Assembly (NCBI GenBank): GCA_965224225.1
Contig: CBDCZF010000032.1
Location: forward strand, 203,844-267,843
Length of the DNA: 64,000 bases
DNA from: CAJQQK01 sp965224225
GTDB taxonomy: Bacteria > Pseudomonadota > Alphaproteobacteria > Rhizobiales > Hyphomicrobiaceae
Direction of reading: 5' to 3'
Under the pieces are notes generated by a model. That model was given only the letters and a program-made list of their open reading frames with translations. It was not told the origin of the DNA and did no database searches. The translations under genes were made by a program, and so were the position numbers. This document shows, piece by piece, positions 34,781-43,858 of this stretch; within the stretch, counting starts at the first letter, position 1, and each line of letters starts with the position of its first letter.

Positions 34781-36181
34781 CTATTGAATGGCCCGTGCGG
34801 CCGCCTCGCCGGCAATCGCGCCAAACGCGATCGCGGTCAGCAGGCCGTTACCGGAGAGATAACCGTCGATATTCGGCCCCGAGACCCCGCAGGCAGCCCC
34901 GCCGGCGGCAAACAGATTGGGCAGCGGTGCACCGTCTCGGCGTAGCACGCGGGCTTGCTTGTCGATCATCAGGCCGCCCTGGGTGTGGAACAATGCTCCC
35001 GTCACACGAACTGCATAGTAGGGCGCCTCGAGGACCGGTTTCGACGTGAAATCCCGCCCGAACCGATCTGAGCTCTGCCCGCTGGCACAAGCCCTGATTT
35101 CATCGAACGTTGCAGCAAGGTCGCTCGAGGGAACCGATAGCGCGTCTGCCAGATCCCCTAACGATTGTGCCTGCTTGACGGCTCCCGCCTTCTGGGCCTC
35201 CTCGAAGTCCGGGAACGACTGAGCGAACCGGTAGATCCTTTCATCGAAGACCGACCACGCGACAGCTTCTGGTTGCGCCAGCACGGCGACGGATTGCTCC
35301 GAATAGCCCTGATGCTCGTTCGAAAACCGGCGGCCCCCGGTATTGATCTGGACGCCGCCTTCGATCATCAGCGCCCAGGTAATCAAAATGCCGTGCGGGT
35401 GCGCCAGTGAGCCATGGCCCTGGCACCCCGAAAGGTGCTTCGTCTGGGCCCCGAGGGCTTCGCCCCATAAAAGCGCGTCGCCCTGATTGCCCGCATGTCC
35501 GTAATAGGGTGCATTGGCCATCTCGGGAATGTGCTCGGCAACGAGTGCGCGATTGCCACCGTAGCCGTTACAGGCAAGAATGAGGGCATCGCAACCGATC
35601 CGCTCCATTACCCCGTCAGGCCGCGTGATCGTCACGCCGCACACTCTGTCCCCAGCCGCCAGCAACTCGGTGACATGAGCCGATGTCAGGACCGGAATGC
35701 CGGCATCCACCGCAGCACCGCTCAGTCTGGCGATCAGTCCGACACCGGTTTTCTCCGGCACGGCGTGCATGCGGTGGCGGGTATGGCCGGGATAAAGGAA
35801 ATCGTCGAGCAAAACCCACTCGAGACCATGATCGGCCTCCAGCCAGTCGAGAGCCGGACCGATTGCGGCCGCTGACCAGCGCACGAGATCGGGATCGGAC
35901 GTGCCCTTCGATTTCGCGAGAATGTCACCCGAAAAAACCTCGATGTCGTCCGGTTCTGCGAGATTGGCAGCCAATTGGCAGCGCGTACCAGGCGCCGGGA
36001 TGAAGCCCGATGACATCGCGGTCGAACCGGCCGGAGACTTGTCGCGTTCGAGAACGACGACATCGCCTCCGGCATCGCGAGCCTTGAGCGCCGCGGTCAG
36101 CCCGCAGGCGCCGGCCCCGACGATCACGATTGGCACATGCGCATCAAACGTGGTGTCGCCGACCGGCGTGACCTTGCTCAC
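34781..36181 (-). CDS. FAD-dependent dehydrogenase of the fumarate reductase/ketosteroid dehydrogenase type
   Basis: The 466-residue flavoprotein has an N-terminal FAD site (IVIVGAGACGLTAALKARDAG, then VVVLERDKSPAGSTAMSSG) and a C-terminal FAD loop (LFAAGGAACGVSGPNIDGYLSGNGLLTA). The middle part corresponds to the capping domain (about 250-330). Such enzymes add or remove hydrogen at C=C bonds of acids or ketones. Its start overlaps the isochorismatase-family gene by four bases (ATGA), so it is the last member of the tightly coupled hydantoinase operon and probably acts on the same substrate or product. No signal peptide, so cytosolic. Confidence 0.85.
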   Translation of the reverse strand: MSKVTPVGDTTFDAHVPIVIVGAGACGLTAALKARDAGGDVVVLERDKSPAGSTAMSSGFIPAPGTRCQLAANLAEPDDIEVFSGDILAKSKGTSDPDLVRWSAAAIGPALDWLEADHGLEWVLLDDFLYPGHTRHRMHAVPEKTGVGLIARLSGAAVDAGIPVLTSAHVTELLAAGDRVCGVTITRPDGVMERIGCDALILACNGYGGNRALVAEHIPEMANAPYYGHAGNQGDALLWGEALGAQTKHLSGCQGHGSLAHPHGILITWALMIEGGVQINTGGRRFSNEHQGYSEQSVAVLAQPEAVAWSVFDERIYRFAQSFPDFEEAQKAGAVKQAQSLGDLADALSVPSSDLAATFDEIRACASGQSSDRFGRDFTSKPVLEAPYYAVRVTGALFHTQGGLMIDKQARVLRRDGAPLPNLFAAGGAACGVSGPNIDGYLSGNGLLTAIAFGAIAGEAAARAIQ

Positions 36182-36786
36182 GTTAGCGCCCTGATCGCAG
36201 CCTCGGCTTCTTGGCAGTTCATGACCTCGGAGATGGTGGCGAGCGATCCGACCGTTGTTTCGTGGACATCAGTGCGGAACGCCGCACAGCCGTCGGCAAG
36301 CAGGACCGTGTGGAAGTCACGCACGTGCGCTGCCCGAAGGGTCGATGCGACCCCGCCGTTGGTGACGATGCCGCAGATGATCAACGTCTCGATGCCGGCC
36401 TTGCGCAGCACCCACTCGATGCGGGTCTGATAAAACGCCGAATAGGCCACCTTCTCGACCGTGATGTCGGCCGGTTGCAGTGTGTCGACCAGTTGGTGTC
36501 CCCAGGCGCCGGGCTGGAAGTCGCCCTTCCTGAGGAACGGCCGCAGTTTCGCCAGATGCGGCGAGATGAACGGCTCACCGGCCTTGCCCGGCACTAGCGT
36601 GAACTGGGTCGAAACGATCCAGCCGCCGGCAGCACGGAGCGCATCGGCAACGGGCCTGACGCGATCGGGCAGCGCGGCGATTTCAGGAGATGCCTGGCCG
36701 GCGCGGCCGTAAGCGCCTTGCCCGTGCAGGAAGTCGTTCTGCAAATCGACGATCAGCAGCGCCGTCGTAGCCGGGCTCAGCGTCAT
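36178..36786 (-). CDS. isochorismatase-family hydrolase with Gly in place of the catalytic Cys
   Basis: The 202-residue protein has the family's catalytic Asp (LLIVDLQNDFLHG) and Lys (VEKVAYSAFYQT). The motif that usually reads TNxCVxxT reads TNGGVAST, so the nucleophilic Cys is replaced by Gly. Cysteine-type members (N-carbamoylsarcosine amidase, RutB, nicotinamidase) need that Cys, while true isochorismatases such as EntB have Gly or similar there. It overlaps both neighbours by four bases. In creatinine breakdown HyuA/HyuB-type enzymes pair with an isochorismatase-fold amidase, which the order suggests, but the missing Cys argues for a different reaction. Confidence 0.85.
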   Translation of the reverse strand: MTLSPATTALLIVDLQNDFLHGQGAYGRAGQASPEIAALPDRVRPVADALRAAGGWIVSTQFTLVPGKAGEPFISPHLAKLRPFLRKGDFQPGAWGHQLVDTLQPADITVEKVAYSAFYQTRIEWVLRKAGIETLIICGIVTNGGVASTLRAAHVRDFHTVLLADGCAAFRTDVHETTVGSLATISEVMNCQEAEAAIRALT

Positions 36787-38837
36787 AGCGGTTTCTCGAT
36801 GACTAGGTTCCAGACATCATCGACACGGCCGACGAGACCGGGATCGATGAAAATCGTGGTGTCGGGCTGTTCGAGCAGGCACGGGCCGGCAACCTGCTCG
36901 CCTTGGGCGATCGCCAGGCGATCATAGATGGGCGATGGATGCCACATCCCGTCGCAATAGATCTCTCGGTGATCGATGATGCAGTCGGCTGCAGGCTTTG
37001 ATCTTGCCGGCCCCAGCAGGCTCATATCGAATGGCGGCCGGCGCCCGATCACAGCGACGCGATAGTTCATGATCCGCCTCGGAATGCCCTCCAGCAAACG
37101 GCCAAAAGATCTCGCATAGGCTGCATCGAACGCCGTCTCGATCTTGTCGCGATCCAACCCGCCGTCATTGATATCCAATGTCGCCGTGATCGTGTGCGTT
37201 TGTCCGACATAGAGCATGTCCAGTTCGAAGATCGCGTCGATGCCGCTGAACGTAACGCCCGATTGATCGAGCAGGCCGCGCAATTCTTGCTCGACTGCCC
37301 TCAGTTCCTGGAGCAGGCGTGCCGGATCAACGTTGACAACCAGTTGGTTCACGGTCTTGACGCGGTCGTGGCGCATGTCGGCGACGATGCAGCCGAGCGC
37401 CGAAGTCACGCCCGGATAGCGCGGCACGAGCGCGCCCTTCAAACCGCAGTCCTTGATCAGTGCGCCGGCGTGCAGCGCGCCGCCACCGCCGAACGGCATG
37501 GCGTAGAAGTTGGCCGGGTCATGTCCACGCTCGATCGAGACCAGACGGATGGCACCGCCCATTTTGGCATTGGCGACCCTGAGGATCGCCTCCGCGGCTT
37601 CCTCAGGCGACAGGTCGAGCGGCTCGCCGATCGTTCGCGCGATGGCGCTTCGCGCACCGGCAACGTCGAGTCGGGAAAGTTTGCCCCCAATCGGGCGCTC
37701 TGCATTAATGCGGCCGAGCACCAGATTCGCGTCCGTCAAGGTCGGCAGTTGGTTGCCCGCGCCATAGCAGACCGGTCCAGGATCCGCACCCGCGCTTTCC
37801 GGGCCGACCTGGAGAAAGCCGCCGGCATCAATGTGGGCAATCGACCCGCCGCCGGCACCGATCGTGACGATCTCGATCATCGGCGCCCGGATCACGATGC
37901 CGAAATCGATCTGGCTCTGGGCAGCCAATGCGGCCTGACCATCCGCGATCAACGACACATCGAACGAGGTCCCACCAAGATCGCAGGTGATGATGTTGCG
38001 ATGACCCGCGGCATCGGCAATCGCCTGCGCCGCCCGGACGCCGGCTGCCGGCCCCGATAGCGCCGTGCGCACCGGATATGCTTTCGCGGTGTCGACCGAC
38101 ATCATGCCGCCGTTCGACTGCACGATCAGCAAGTCGCCGCCGAACGCCGCCTGGCGCAGCCCCGTATCGAGCCGATCGAGATACGATGAGACCACAGGCT
38201 GCAGATAGGCGTTGACTGTGCCGGTCGAGACTCGTTCGAACTCACGGATCTCGGGCAGGATTTCAGTCGCGCACGTCACATAGTCGTTCGGCCACAACTC
38301 GCGAACAGTTTGGGCGGCAGCTCGCTCGTTGCTATCGTTGGCGTAGCTGTTGATGAAGAATAGACAGAGGCTCTGACAGCCGGCCGCCAGTAGTTCGCGC
38401 GCCGCCGCCCGGACCTGATCGAGATCGACGGGCTGCAGAACGCTGCCGTCCGCCAGCGTGCGCTCATCAACTTCGAGGCGCAGGTTGCGTTCGACGATCG
38501 GCTCGAACTGGCCCCAGAGTCCCCAGGTTTTCGGCCGGTCCCTCCGGCGCATTTCGAGGACGTCTCGAAAGCCCCGGGTCGTGATGATGCCGGTCTTGGC
38601 GCCCTTGCGTTCGAGCAGGGCGTTGGTTCCCGTCGTCGTACCGTGCACGACGTTGATGAGCCCGGAGAAGTCCTGAACCTTCTCGGCAACGCCTGAGACC
38701 AGGCCACGGGATTGATCGTCAATCGTCGACGGCGTCTTGACGATCTCGACGCCGCCATTGACCTGATCCAATATAAAGATATCGGTAAACGTACCGCCCA
38801 CATCGACGCCGACCGTATAGCGCTTGTCGTCGGTCAT
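36783..38837 (-). CDS. hyuA: hydantoinase/oxoprolinase-type subunit A
   Basis: The 684-residue protein starts YTVGVDVGGTFTDIF, the actin-like ATPase phosphate loop of HyuA, and contains NVVHGTTTGTNALLERKGAK, NGGMMSVDTAKAYPVRTALSGPAAG and CDLGGTSFDVSLI. With HyuB it forms ATP-dependent enzymes that open hydantoins or 5-oxoproline, or that carboxylate ketones (acetone and acetophenone carboxylases are relatives). Sequence alone does not decide between these. It overlaps hyuB and the next gene by four bases each. The operon partner LLM flavoprotein and isochorismatase fit a cyclic-amide pathway better than ketone carboxylation (inference). Confidence 0.92.
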   Translation of the reverse strand: MTDDKRYTVGVDVGGTFTDIFILDQVNGGVEIVKTPSTIDDQSRGLVSGVAEKVQDFSGLINVVHGTTTGTNALLERKGAKTGIITTRGFRDVLEMRRRDRPKTWGLWGQFEPIVERNLRLEVDERTLADGSVLQPVDLDQVRAAARELLAAGCQSLCLFFINSYANDSNERAAAQTVRELWPNDYVTCATEILPEIREFERVSTGTVNAYLQPVVSSYLDRLDTGLRQAAFGGDLLIVQSNGGMMSVDTAKAYPVRTALSGPAAGVRAAQAIADAAGHRNIITCDLGGTSFDVSLIADGQAALAAQSQIDFGIVIRAPMIEIVTIGAGGGSIAHIDAGGFLQVGPESAGADPGPVCYGAGNQLPTLTDANLVLGRINAERPIGGKLSRLDVAGARSAIARTIGEPLDLSPEEAAEAILRVANAKMGGAIRLVSIERGHDPANFYAMPFGGGGALHAGALIKDCGLKGALVPRYPGVTSALGCIVADMRHDRVKTVNQLVVNVDPARLLQELRAVEQELRGLLDQSGVTFSGIDAIFELDMLYVGQTHTITATLDINDGGLDRDKIETAFDAAYARSFGRLLEGIPRRIMNYRVAVIGRRPPFDMSLLGPARSKPAADCIIDHREIYCDGMWHPSPIYDRLAIAQGEQVAGPCLLEQPDTTIFIDPGLVGRVDDVWNLVIEKPL

Positions 38838-40483
38838 GCCTCACCTTCAGAAACATAACCGAGCACGACATCCCGCGCCCGTCGTGCCTGACTGCGCTCT
38901 GCGGCATCACCGTAGCCGCCACCACCCGGCGTTTCGAGGCGAACGCGTTCGCCGCGCCTGACCTTGGCGCCGTGCAGTTTCGAGATCATCGCCGGCTCGA
39001 CCATCCGGCCGTCCAGCGGATAGCTGAACCGATTGGTAGCGCCATCGCCGCCGCCGGCGACACCGCGCGGCGGAAACCGGCCGCGTTCGCCGAACAGGAA
39101 GACGTCGGCTTCCTCTTCGAGCAGCTCGATCTCGTAGACCGCACCGAGCCCGCCCCGGTGCCGGCCCTGTCCGCCCGAGCCGTCGCGCAGCGCCCACTCG
39201 GTAAAGCGCACGGGGTAGGCGGCTTCCAGGATTTCAAGCGGCGGGATGGTGGCCGTCGAAATCGGTGCGTTGCCATGGTTGAGGCCATCGCCCTCGGGAT
39301 GTCCGCCATGGCCGCCGCCGAAGAACGAAAACATCACCCAGCGCTGGCCGTTCGCCCTTGTGCCGGACAGCGACAAGGCATTGATGGTGCCGTAGGCACA
39401 GCCGTTGCTGCGATCGGGGACAAGCTGTGCCATGGCCTGGAAGACCACGTCGATCAATCGCAGGATGGTCTCGGTATATCCGCCGACCGGCTTCGGCGCC
39501 TCGACCGAGAGCAGCGACGCCGGGCCGATCACGAAGTCGACGGGCTCCAGGACGCCGGCGTTGGCGGGAACGTCGTGGAAGACGTGCTTCAGAGCGACGT
39601 AGCAGGCAGCGACGGTGGTCGAGCGGGCAATGTTGACCGGGCCGGCACAGGCCTTCGATGAGCGCGAGAAGTCGAGCGTCAGTCGATCGCCCCTGATGGT
39701 CATGTCGAGGGCGACTTTGAGCGGCTCGTCGCGAATGCCATCGTTGTCGAGCCAGTCTTCGGCGCTGACTGTGCCGTCCGGCAGCTCGCTGATCGCTGCC
39801 CGCATGAAGTCGGCCGCGCGTTCCTTGAGGGCCTCCATCGCGGATGTGACAACATCATCGCCATACTCATCGAGCAGAGCCTCCATGCGCCGAACGCCGA
39901 GGTCCAGGGCACTGATCTGGCCGTTCAGATCACCGTATAGAGAGCCGGGCAGGCGGGAGTTGGCGGATAGGATATCGACAATGTCGGTCTGGTATTCGCC
40001 GGCCTTGAAGAGTTTGACCGGCGGTATCAGCATGCCTTCCTGAAAACTCTCGGTGGCAACCGGGTTGTAGTTGCCCGGCACATTGCCGCCGACATCGTGC
40101 CAGTGGCCGACGGAAGCGAGATAGCAAAACACCTTGCCGTCGCGAAACAGTGGCCTGACCAGCCGGAAGTCACTCAGGTGCGTACCGCCTAGGTAAGGAT
40201 CGTTGAAGATCCAGACATCTCCGTCGCTCGCGCCGCCCTCTCGGCGGATCTTGTCGATCACCGCCTTGACGGCGAAGGCCATTACACCGACGAAGATCGG
40301 CAATCCCGATTTGCCTTGCGCCAGCGTATCGCCGGTCGTCGCATCGTAAATGCCGTGCGAAGCATCATGGGCTTCGGCGATGATCGGATTGAACGCCGAA
40401 CGAAACAGCGTCGCATCCATCTCGTCAGCGATCTGCTCCAGTCGACCGCGAAGAATGGCAAGCGTAACGGCGTCGATGTTCAT
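38834..40483 (-). CDS. hyuB: hydantoinase/oxoprolinase-type subunit B
   Basis: The 549-residue protein has the HyuB landmarks ADEMDATLFRSAFNPIIAEAHDASHG, DVWIFNDPYLGGTHLSDFRLV and GHWHDVGGNVPGN with His/Asp pairs, and the C-terminal GGGDGATNRFSYP and RLETPGGGGYGDA. It is the second half of the HyuAB complex. It is one of the first genes of the coupled string hyuB-hyuA-isochorismatase-flavoprotein; the LLM gene is 100 bases upstream on the same strand. Confidence 0.93.
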   Translation of the reverse strand: MNIDAVTLAILRGRLEQIADEMDATLFRSAFNPIIAEAHDASHGIYDATTGDTLAQGKSGLPIFVGVMAFAVKAVIDKIRREGGASDGDVWIFNDPYLGGTHLSDFRLVRPLFRDGKVFCYLASVGHWHDVGGNVPGNYNPVATESFQEGMLIPPVKLFKAGEYQTDIVDILSANSRLPGSLYGDLNGQISALDLGVRRMEALLDEYGDDVVTSAMEALKERAADFMRAAISELPDGTVSAEDWLDNDGIRDEPLKVALDMTIRGDRLTLDFSRSSKACAGPVNIARSTTVAACYVALKHVFHDVPANAGVLEPVDFVIGPASLLSVEAPKPVGGYTETILRLIDVVFQAMAQLVPDRSNGCAYGTINALSLSGTRANGQRWVMFSFFGGGHGGHPEGDGLNHGNAPISTATIPPLEILEAAYPVRFTEWALRDGSGGQGRHRGGLGAVYEIELLEEEADVFLFGERGRFPPRGVAGGGDGATNRFSYPLDGRMVEPAMISKLHGAKVRRGERVRLETPGGGGYGDAAERSQARRARDVVLGYVSEGEA

Positions 40484-40583
40484 GGGAGACCGGGTCGGGG
40501 ACGATCGTTGACGGGCAAGATCAAGTGTCTATCGGGAAATGCCGGCAGACACCATCACTGACTGAATGAGCCGACGATCCGGA

Positions 40584-41579
40584 TCAGTCCGGCGCGCAGG
40601 CCCGAATGGCGGCCTCGAAGGTTTCCTTGGCGCCGGGGCCTCGCGCAAACGGAGAGATGATCGGCAAATCGACGCCGGATCGCCGATAGGCTTCCAGTCG
40701 CTCACGGCAGTATTCCGGCGGGCCGGCAATGGACGTCGCATCGATCATGTCGTCGCTGACGGCCTGGACAGCGGCCTGCCTGTCGCCCTCCTGCCAGGCG
40801 CGTGCAATCGCATCCGCCTCACGCTCGAAACCATGGCTAGCGACCAGCTTGTTGTAGCGTGGAAAGAAGCCGGCATAGAGCGCCAGCCCGGGTCGGATCA
40901 GATCGCGCGCCTGCGATAGGGTCTCTGCAACAGCAGTCGGCAGCAATGTGGTGACTTCGATATCGCTCGGCTGGCGGGCGCTGCGCGCCGCCCCTTCTGC
41001 GATATGGGCGCGCGCCTTGGTCGCTGTCTCGAGCGTACTGCGCGTCAGAATGATCCCGTCTGCGATCTCGCCGCAAAGCGCCGTCATTTTCGGGAACACT
41101 GCAGCGATATAGATCGGGATCTCCTTGCGGAAAGGCTCGAACCAAAGCTCGAACTGCTCGATCCGAAACGTCTCGCCTTCGTAGTGCAGGTTGCCGGTTG
41201 CAACGAGCTGACGCACGGCCTCGACCGTTTCGCGCACCCTGGTCAGAGGCTTTGCATAATCGACACCGTGTTCGGGCCCGACCTGGACCTTGTGACTCGA
41301 GCCGACACCGAGCATGAAGCGACCGCCGGACAACTCATCGACCGTCATCGCCGCCATCGCGATCGTCGGGACGGTCCTGACGAACACGCTCGTAATGTCG
41401 GTGCCGAGCTTGATCGTCGACGTCTGATTGGCGCAGGCCGCCAGAACGGCGAACTGATCCCCGCCATGGCCTTCGGCAACCCAGGCAGATTCATAGCCCA
41501 AGTCTTCAGCCAGCTTGACGCAGCTGACGATTTCGCTCGGCCTCGGACCGCCCGAAAAGCCAATTGCAATTCTGCTCAT
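40584..41579 (-). CDS. luciferase-like (LLM class) flavin-dependent oxidoreductase
   Basis: The 331-residue TIM-barrel protein starts MSRIAIGFSGGPRPSE and shows LLM features: LAEDLGYESAWVAEGHGGDQFA, LGTDITSVFVRTVPTIAMAAMTVDELSGGRFMLGVGSS, and PIYIAAVFPKMTALCGEIADGIILT. The family uses F420 or FMN as an oxidoreductase or monooxygenase; the F420-type F420-methylenetetrahydromethanopterin reductase-like group fits best, but FMN is more likely in this clade. ATG at 41579 follows AGGTGAAGGTG. It precedes hyuB and probably starts the operon. In Rut-type pyrimidine breakdown an LLM enzyme also pairs with an isochorismatase-fold protein. Confidence 0.85.
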   Translation of the reverse strand: MSRIAIGFSGGPRPSEIVSCVKLAEDLGYESAWVAEGHGGDQFAVLAACANQTSTIKLGTDITSVFVRTVPTIAMAAMTVDELSGGRFMLGVGSSHKVQVGPEHGVDYAKPLTRVRETVEAVRQLVATGNLHYEGETFRIEQFELWFEPFRKEIPIYIAAVFPKMTALCGEIADGIILTRSTLETATKARAHIAEGAARSARQPSDIEVTTLLPTAVAETLSQARDLIRPGLALYAGFFPRYNKLVASHGFEREADAIARAWQEGDRQAAVQAVSDDMIDATSIAGPPEYCRERLEAYRRSGVDLPIISPFARGPGAKETFEAAIRACAPD

Positions 41580-41707
41580 TTCGGCACCTTCACCTGATCT
41601 ATACACCAGAATGTGGTCTGTTAGTCCCGCCCAGCATCGCCGTCCGCATTGCGACGGGTTTGGATGGGGTCGTGCGTTTCAAACGTGGCAACGAAACGGG
41701 AGGCACC

Positions 41708-42340
41708 GTGAGCCGACTCTATAGAATTCTCAATCACCCGTATTTTTTCTGGGCTGTGCTGTCACTACCGGCACTGCCGATGATCGCTGGGCTGGTGACG
41801 AGCGACAGCCCGAAGGCCGTCCACAATCTTCTCCATCCCACAGGCGAATTCGCCGCCCGTTTCATGATCGTCGCCATGATGATCACGCCGTTGACACTGC
41901 TCCTGCCGAACTGGCACGGCCCGCGCTGGCTTTTGCGGCGGCGGCGTTATCTGGGCGTCGCAGCATTCGGCTACGCTTTCGCTCACACCATACTTTATCT
42001 CGTAGATGAAGGTCTGGTTGCCTTCACGGGGCCGGAGTTGGCGAAGACCGCAATTTGGAGCGGCTGGCTGGCATTCCTCACCTTCGTACCGCTCGCCATC
42101 ACCTCGACGGACGGCTGGGTTCGTTCCTTGGGCCGCAGCTGGAAGGTGCTGCAACGGTTCGTCTATGCGGCCGCGGTCCTGACGCTTCTGCATTGGGCAT
42201 CGCTGCACGCCTGGGGCGGCATTGCACCCGCTGCCGCGCATTTCGCCCCACTGCTTCTGCTGCAGGCCTACCGCATCTATTGGAACTTCGGGCGCAGCCG
42301 CAATCGCACGGCTGCGGCCCAGCCTACGCCACAAAGCTAA
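41708..42340 (+). CDS. MsrQ/YedZ-like ferric-reductase-domain membrane protein
   Basis: The 210-residue protein has about six hydrophobic segments of the ferric reductase-like transmembrane family. Candidate haem-ligand His residues are in HNLLHPTGEFA, GYAFAHTILYL, TLLHWASLHAWG and others. MsrQ passes electrons from the quinone pool or flavin reductase to the periplasmic molybdo-enzyme MsrP. No msrP is nearby; instead the next gene encodes a Tat-exported intradiol dioxygenase. GTG at 41708 with GGGAGG six bases upstream is the clear start. The preceding LLM gene is divergent. Confidence 0.8.
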   Translation: MSRLYRILNHPYFFWAVLSLPALPMIAGLVTSDSPKAVHNLLHPTGEFAARFMIVAMMITPLTLLLPNWHGPRWLLRRRRYLGVAAFGYAFAHTILYLVDEGLVAFTGPELAKTAIWSGWLAFLTFVPLAITSTDGWVRSLGRSWKVLQRFVYAAAVLTLLHWASLHAWGGIAPAAAHFAPLLLLQAYRIYWNFGRSRNRTAAAQPTPQS

Positions 42341-42403
42341 CTGACCGTATCCGCAAGACCATCAGCCCTCTGCCGCAATATCGGCAAAAGCGAGGAAAAG
42401 ACC

Positions 42404-43051
42404 ATGTCACAGATCACCCGACGGAGCCTGGAGCTTCTGGGCACATCGCGGCGGCGCGCACTGACTGCATTAGCCGCACTGCCGCTAATCGGCCTCGCCA
42501 CCTGGCCGGCCGTCGCAAGACGTACACCGTCCGCCACCGAAGGACCTTTCTACCCGACAAAGTCCATGCGTTTTGCCGATGCCGACAACGACCTCGTGAA
42601 GATTGCAGGCGTCGTTGAAGAGGCAGGCGGGGAAGTGATCGTCCTCAAAGGCCACGTCCGCGATCGTGCCGGCCGCCCGCTTCAGGGCGCCCGTATCGAG
42701 ATCTGGCAATGCGACGTGAACGGGCGCTACCTCCATACCGGTGATCGCTCGAGCAACACGCCCAGAGATCCGGCTTTCCAGGGTTTCGGCCACGTAGTGA
42801 CAGGAGACGATGGCGCCTATGCCTTCCGGACGATCAAGCCAGTGCCCTATCCCGGACGCACGCCGCATATCCACGTCAAGGTTCTTCACAACCGCCGCGA
42901 GCTGACCACGCAATTCTACATTGCCGGCCATGAACAAAACGCCCGCGACTGGCTATTCAGGCGCATGTCGGCTTCACAGCAGCGAGCTGTCAGCATGGCC
43001 TTTGAGGACGGTGCGGACGGTTTGGAAGCGACCGTCGAAATCGTGGTCTGA
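42404..43051 (+). CDS. Tat-exported intradiol ring-cleavage dioxygenase family protein
   Basis: The 215-residue protein has a twin-arginine-type N-terminus (SRRRALTALAALPLIGLATWP). The following domain matches protocatechuate 3,4-dioxygenase beta-type proteins: ATEGPFYP, VLKGHVRDRAGRPLQGARIEIWQCDVNGRYLH and VPYPGRTPHIHVKV. The iron ligands Tyr, Tyr, His, His are all visible. Extracytoplasmic relatives exist, but their substrates are mostly unknown. The MsrQ-like gene is 63 bases upstream on the same strand and may supply electrons, although classic intradiol enzymes need none. No catabolic pathway genes for catechol are adjacent. Confidence 0.85.
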   Translation: MSQITRRSLELLGTSRRRALTALAALPLIGLATWPAVARRTPSATEGPFYPTKSMRFADADNDLVKIAGVVEEAGGEVIVLKGHVRDRAGRPLQGARIEIWQCDVNGRYLHTGDRSSNTPRDPAFQGFGHVVTGDDGAYAFRTIKPVPYPGRTPHIHVKVLHNRRELTTQFYIAGHEQNARDWLFRRMSASQQRAVSMAFEDGADGLEATVEIVV

Positions 43052-43089
43052 GCATGCCGCCAAGTGTTCGGAGTAGCAACCGTTGCCCG

Positions 43090-43557
43090 CTATTCTTTCT
43101 TTTTGCGGTAGTCGTCATGGCAGCCTGAGCAGGCCTTGCGCAACCGACCGAACAGTTCCTCAGCCGCGTCCTTGCTTGCATCGGCGGCAGCTGCCATTTC
43201 GCCCGCAACTTTGACGAGATCGTCGGCGTCACTTTCGAAATCGGCCCAGTTCTTCCAGATCGCAGGCAGAGCCTCACTCGGCCCCTTGATACTGCCTTTG
43301 GGGAACAGTTTCGGAATACTGGTCGCGTGTTTCTCGATCTCCATTGCGATCGCCTTCACCTTTGCTGCATCGTAGGGAGCCTTGCCGGTGACCATGGCAG
43401 CGATGCCCTTCAGCCCCTCGCCCATGCTCTTCATGGACATCATGCGCTCCTTGACGATGCCCGTTGCACCCTTGTGTGCTTCAAGGCCTGAGATGCCGCC
43501 AACGATGAGTGCGACAACTACCGCCAAAACTGCCGATCGCCGTGTCCAAGACTGCAT
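43090..43557 (-). CDS. cytochrome c' (class II c-type cytochrome)
   Basis: The 155-residue protein has a signal peptide (AVLAVVVALIVGGISGLEA) and a four-helix cytochrome c' body (MKSMGEGLKGIAAMVTG, IWKNWADFESDADDLVKVAGEMA). The C-terminal haem site is ACSGCHDDYRKK. Cytochromes c' bind NO and CO in the periplasm and are thought to protect against NO. It converges with the intradiol gene and is divergent from the ali/bad-like operon across a 301-base gap. Confidence 0.93.
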   Translation of the reverse strand: MQSWTRRSAVLAVVVALIVGGISGLEAHKGATGIVKERMMSMKSMGEGLKGIAAMVTGKAPYDAAKVKAIAMEIEKHATSIPKLFPKGSIKGPSEALPAIWKNWADFESDADDLVKVAGEMAAAADASKDAAEELFGRLRKACSGCHDDYRKKKE

Positions 43558-43665
43558 TTGCTCTATTTTCCGTTATTCCCAGGGTTCACTGTCGCCGAAT
43601 AGCGCTGCTTGCGCCATATTCACTGTGTTGTTGATTATTCTCTGGCCTCGTAACCTTAGCCTGAG

Positions 43666-43680
43666 TTGAGTTGTACTCAA
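43666..43680. promoter_or_regulatory. palindrome TTGAGT-TGT-ACTCAA upstream of the ali/bad-like operon
   Basis: This perfect 6-3-6 inverted repeat lies in the 301-base divergent gap between cytochrome c' and the SDR gene. Its core TGAGTNNNACTCA is the same as that at 16036-16050 in the AOR operon. It could serve a regulator controlling both sides of this gap. The rest of the gap holds no further gene that I can support. Confidence 0.45.
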
Positions 43681-43858
43681 ACATCGTTTGCGCAGTTTAT
43701 GTTTCATACCGTCGGCGCCCCGCGCGATCTCGCTCTCGGCATCTTCACGATTAATGACACCGGGCCTGCCTATCGCGGCCATACATTGCCGGCTCGCGCG
43801 ACGGCGAACGTTTGGCTACTATTGCCGGCACACACGCTTGCAATAGGAGGCTGGACAA

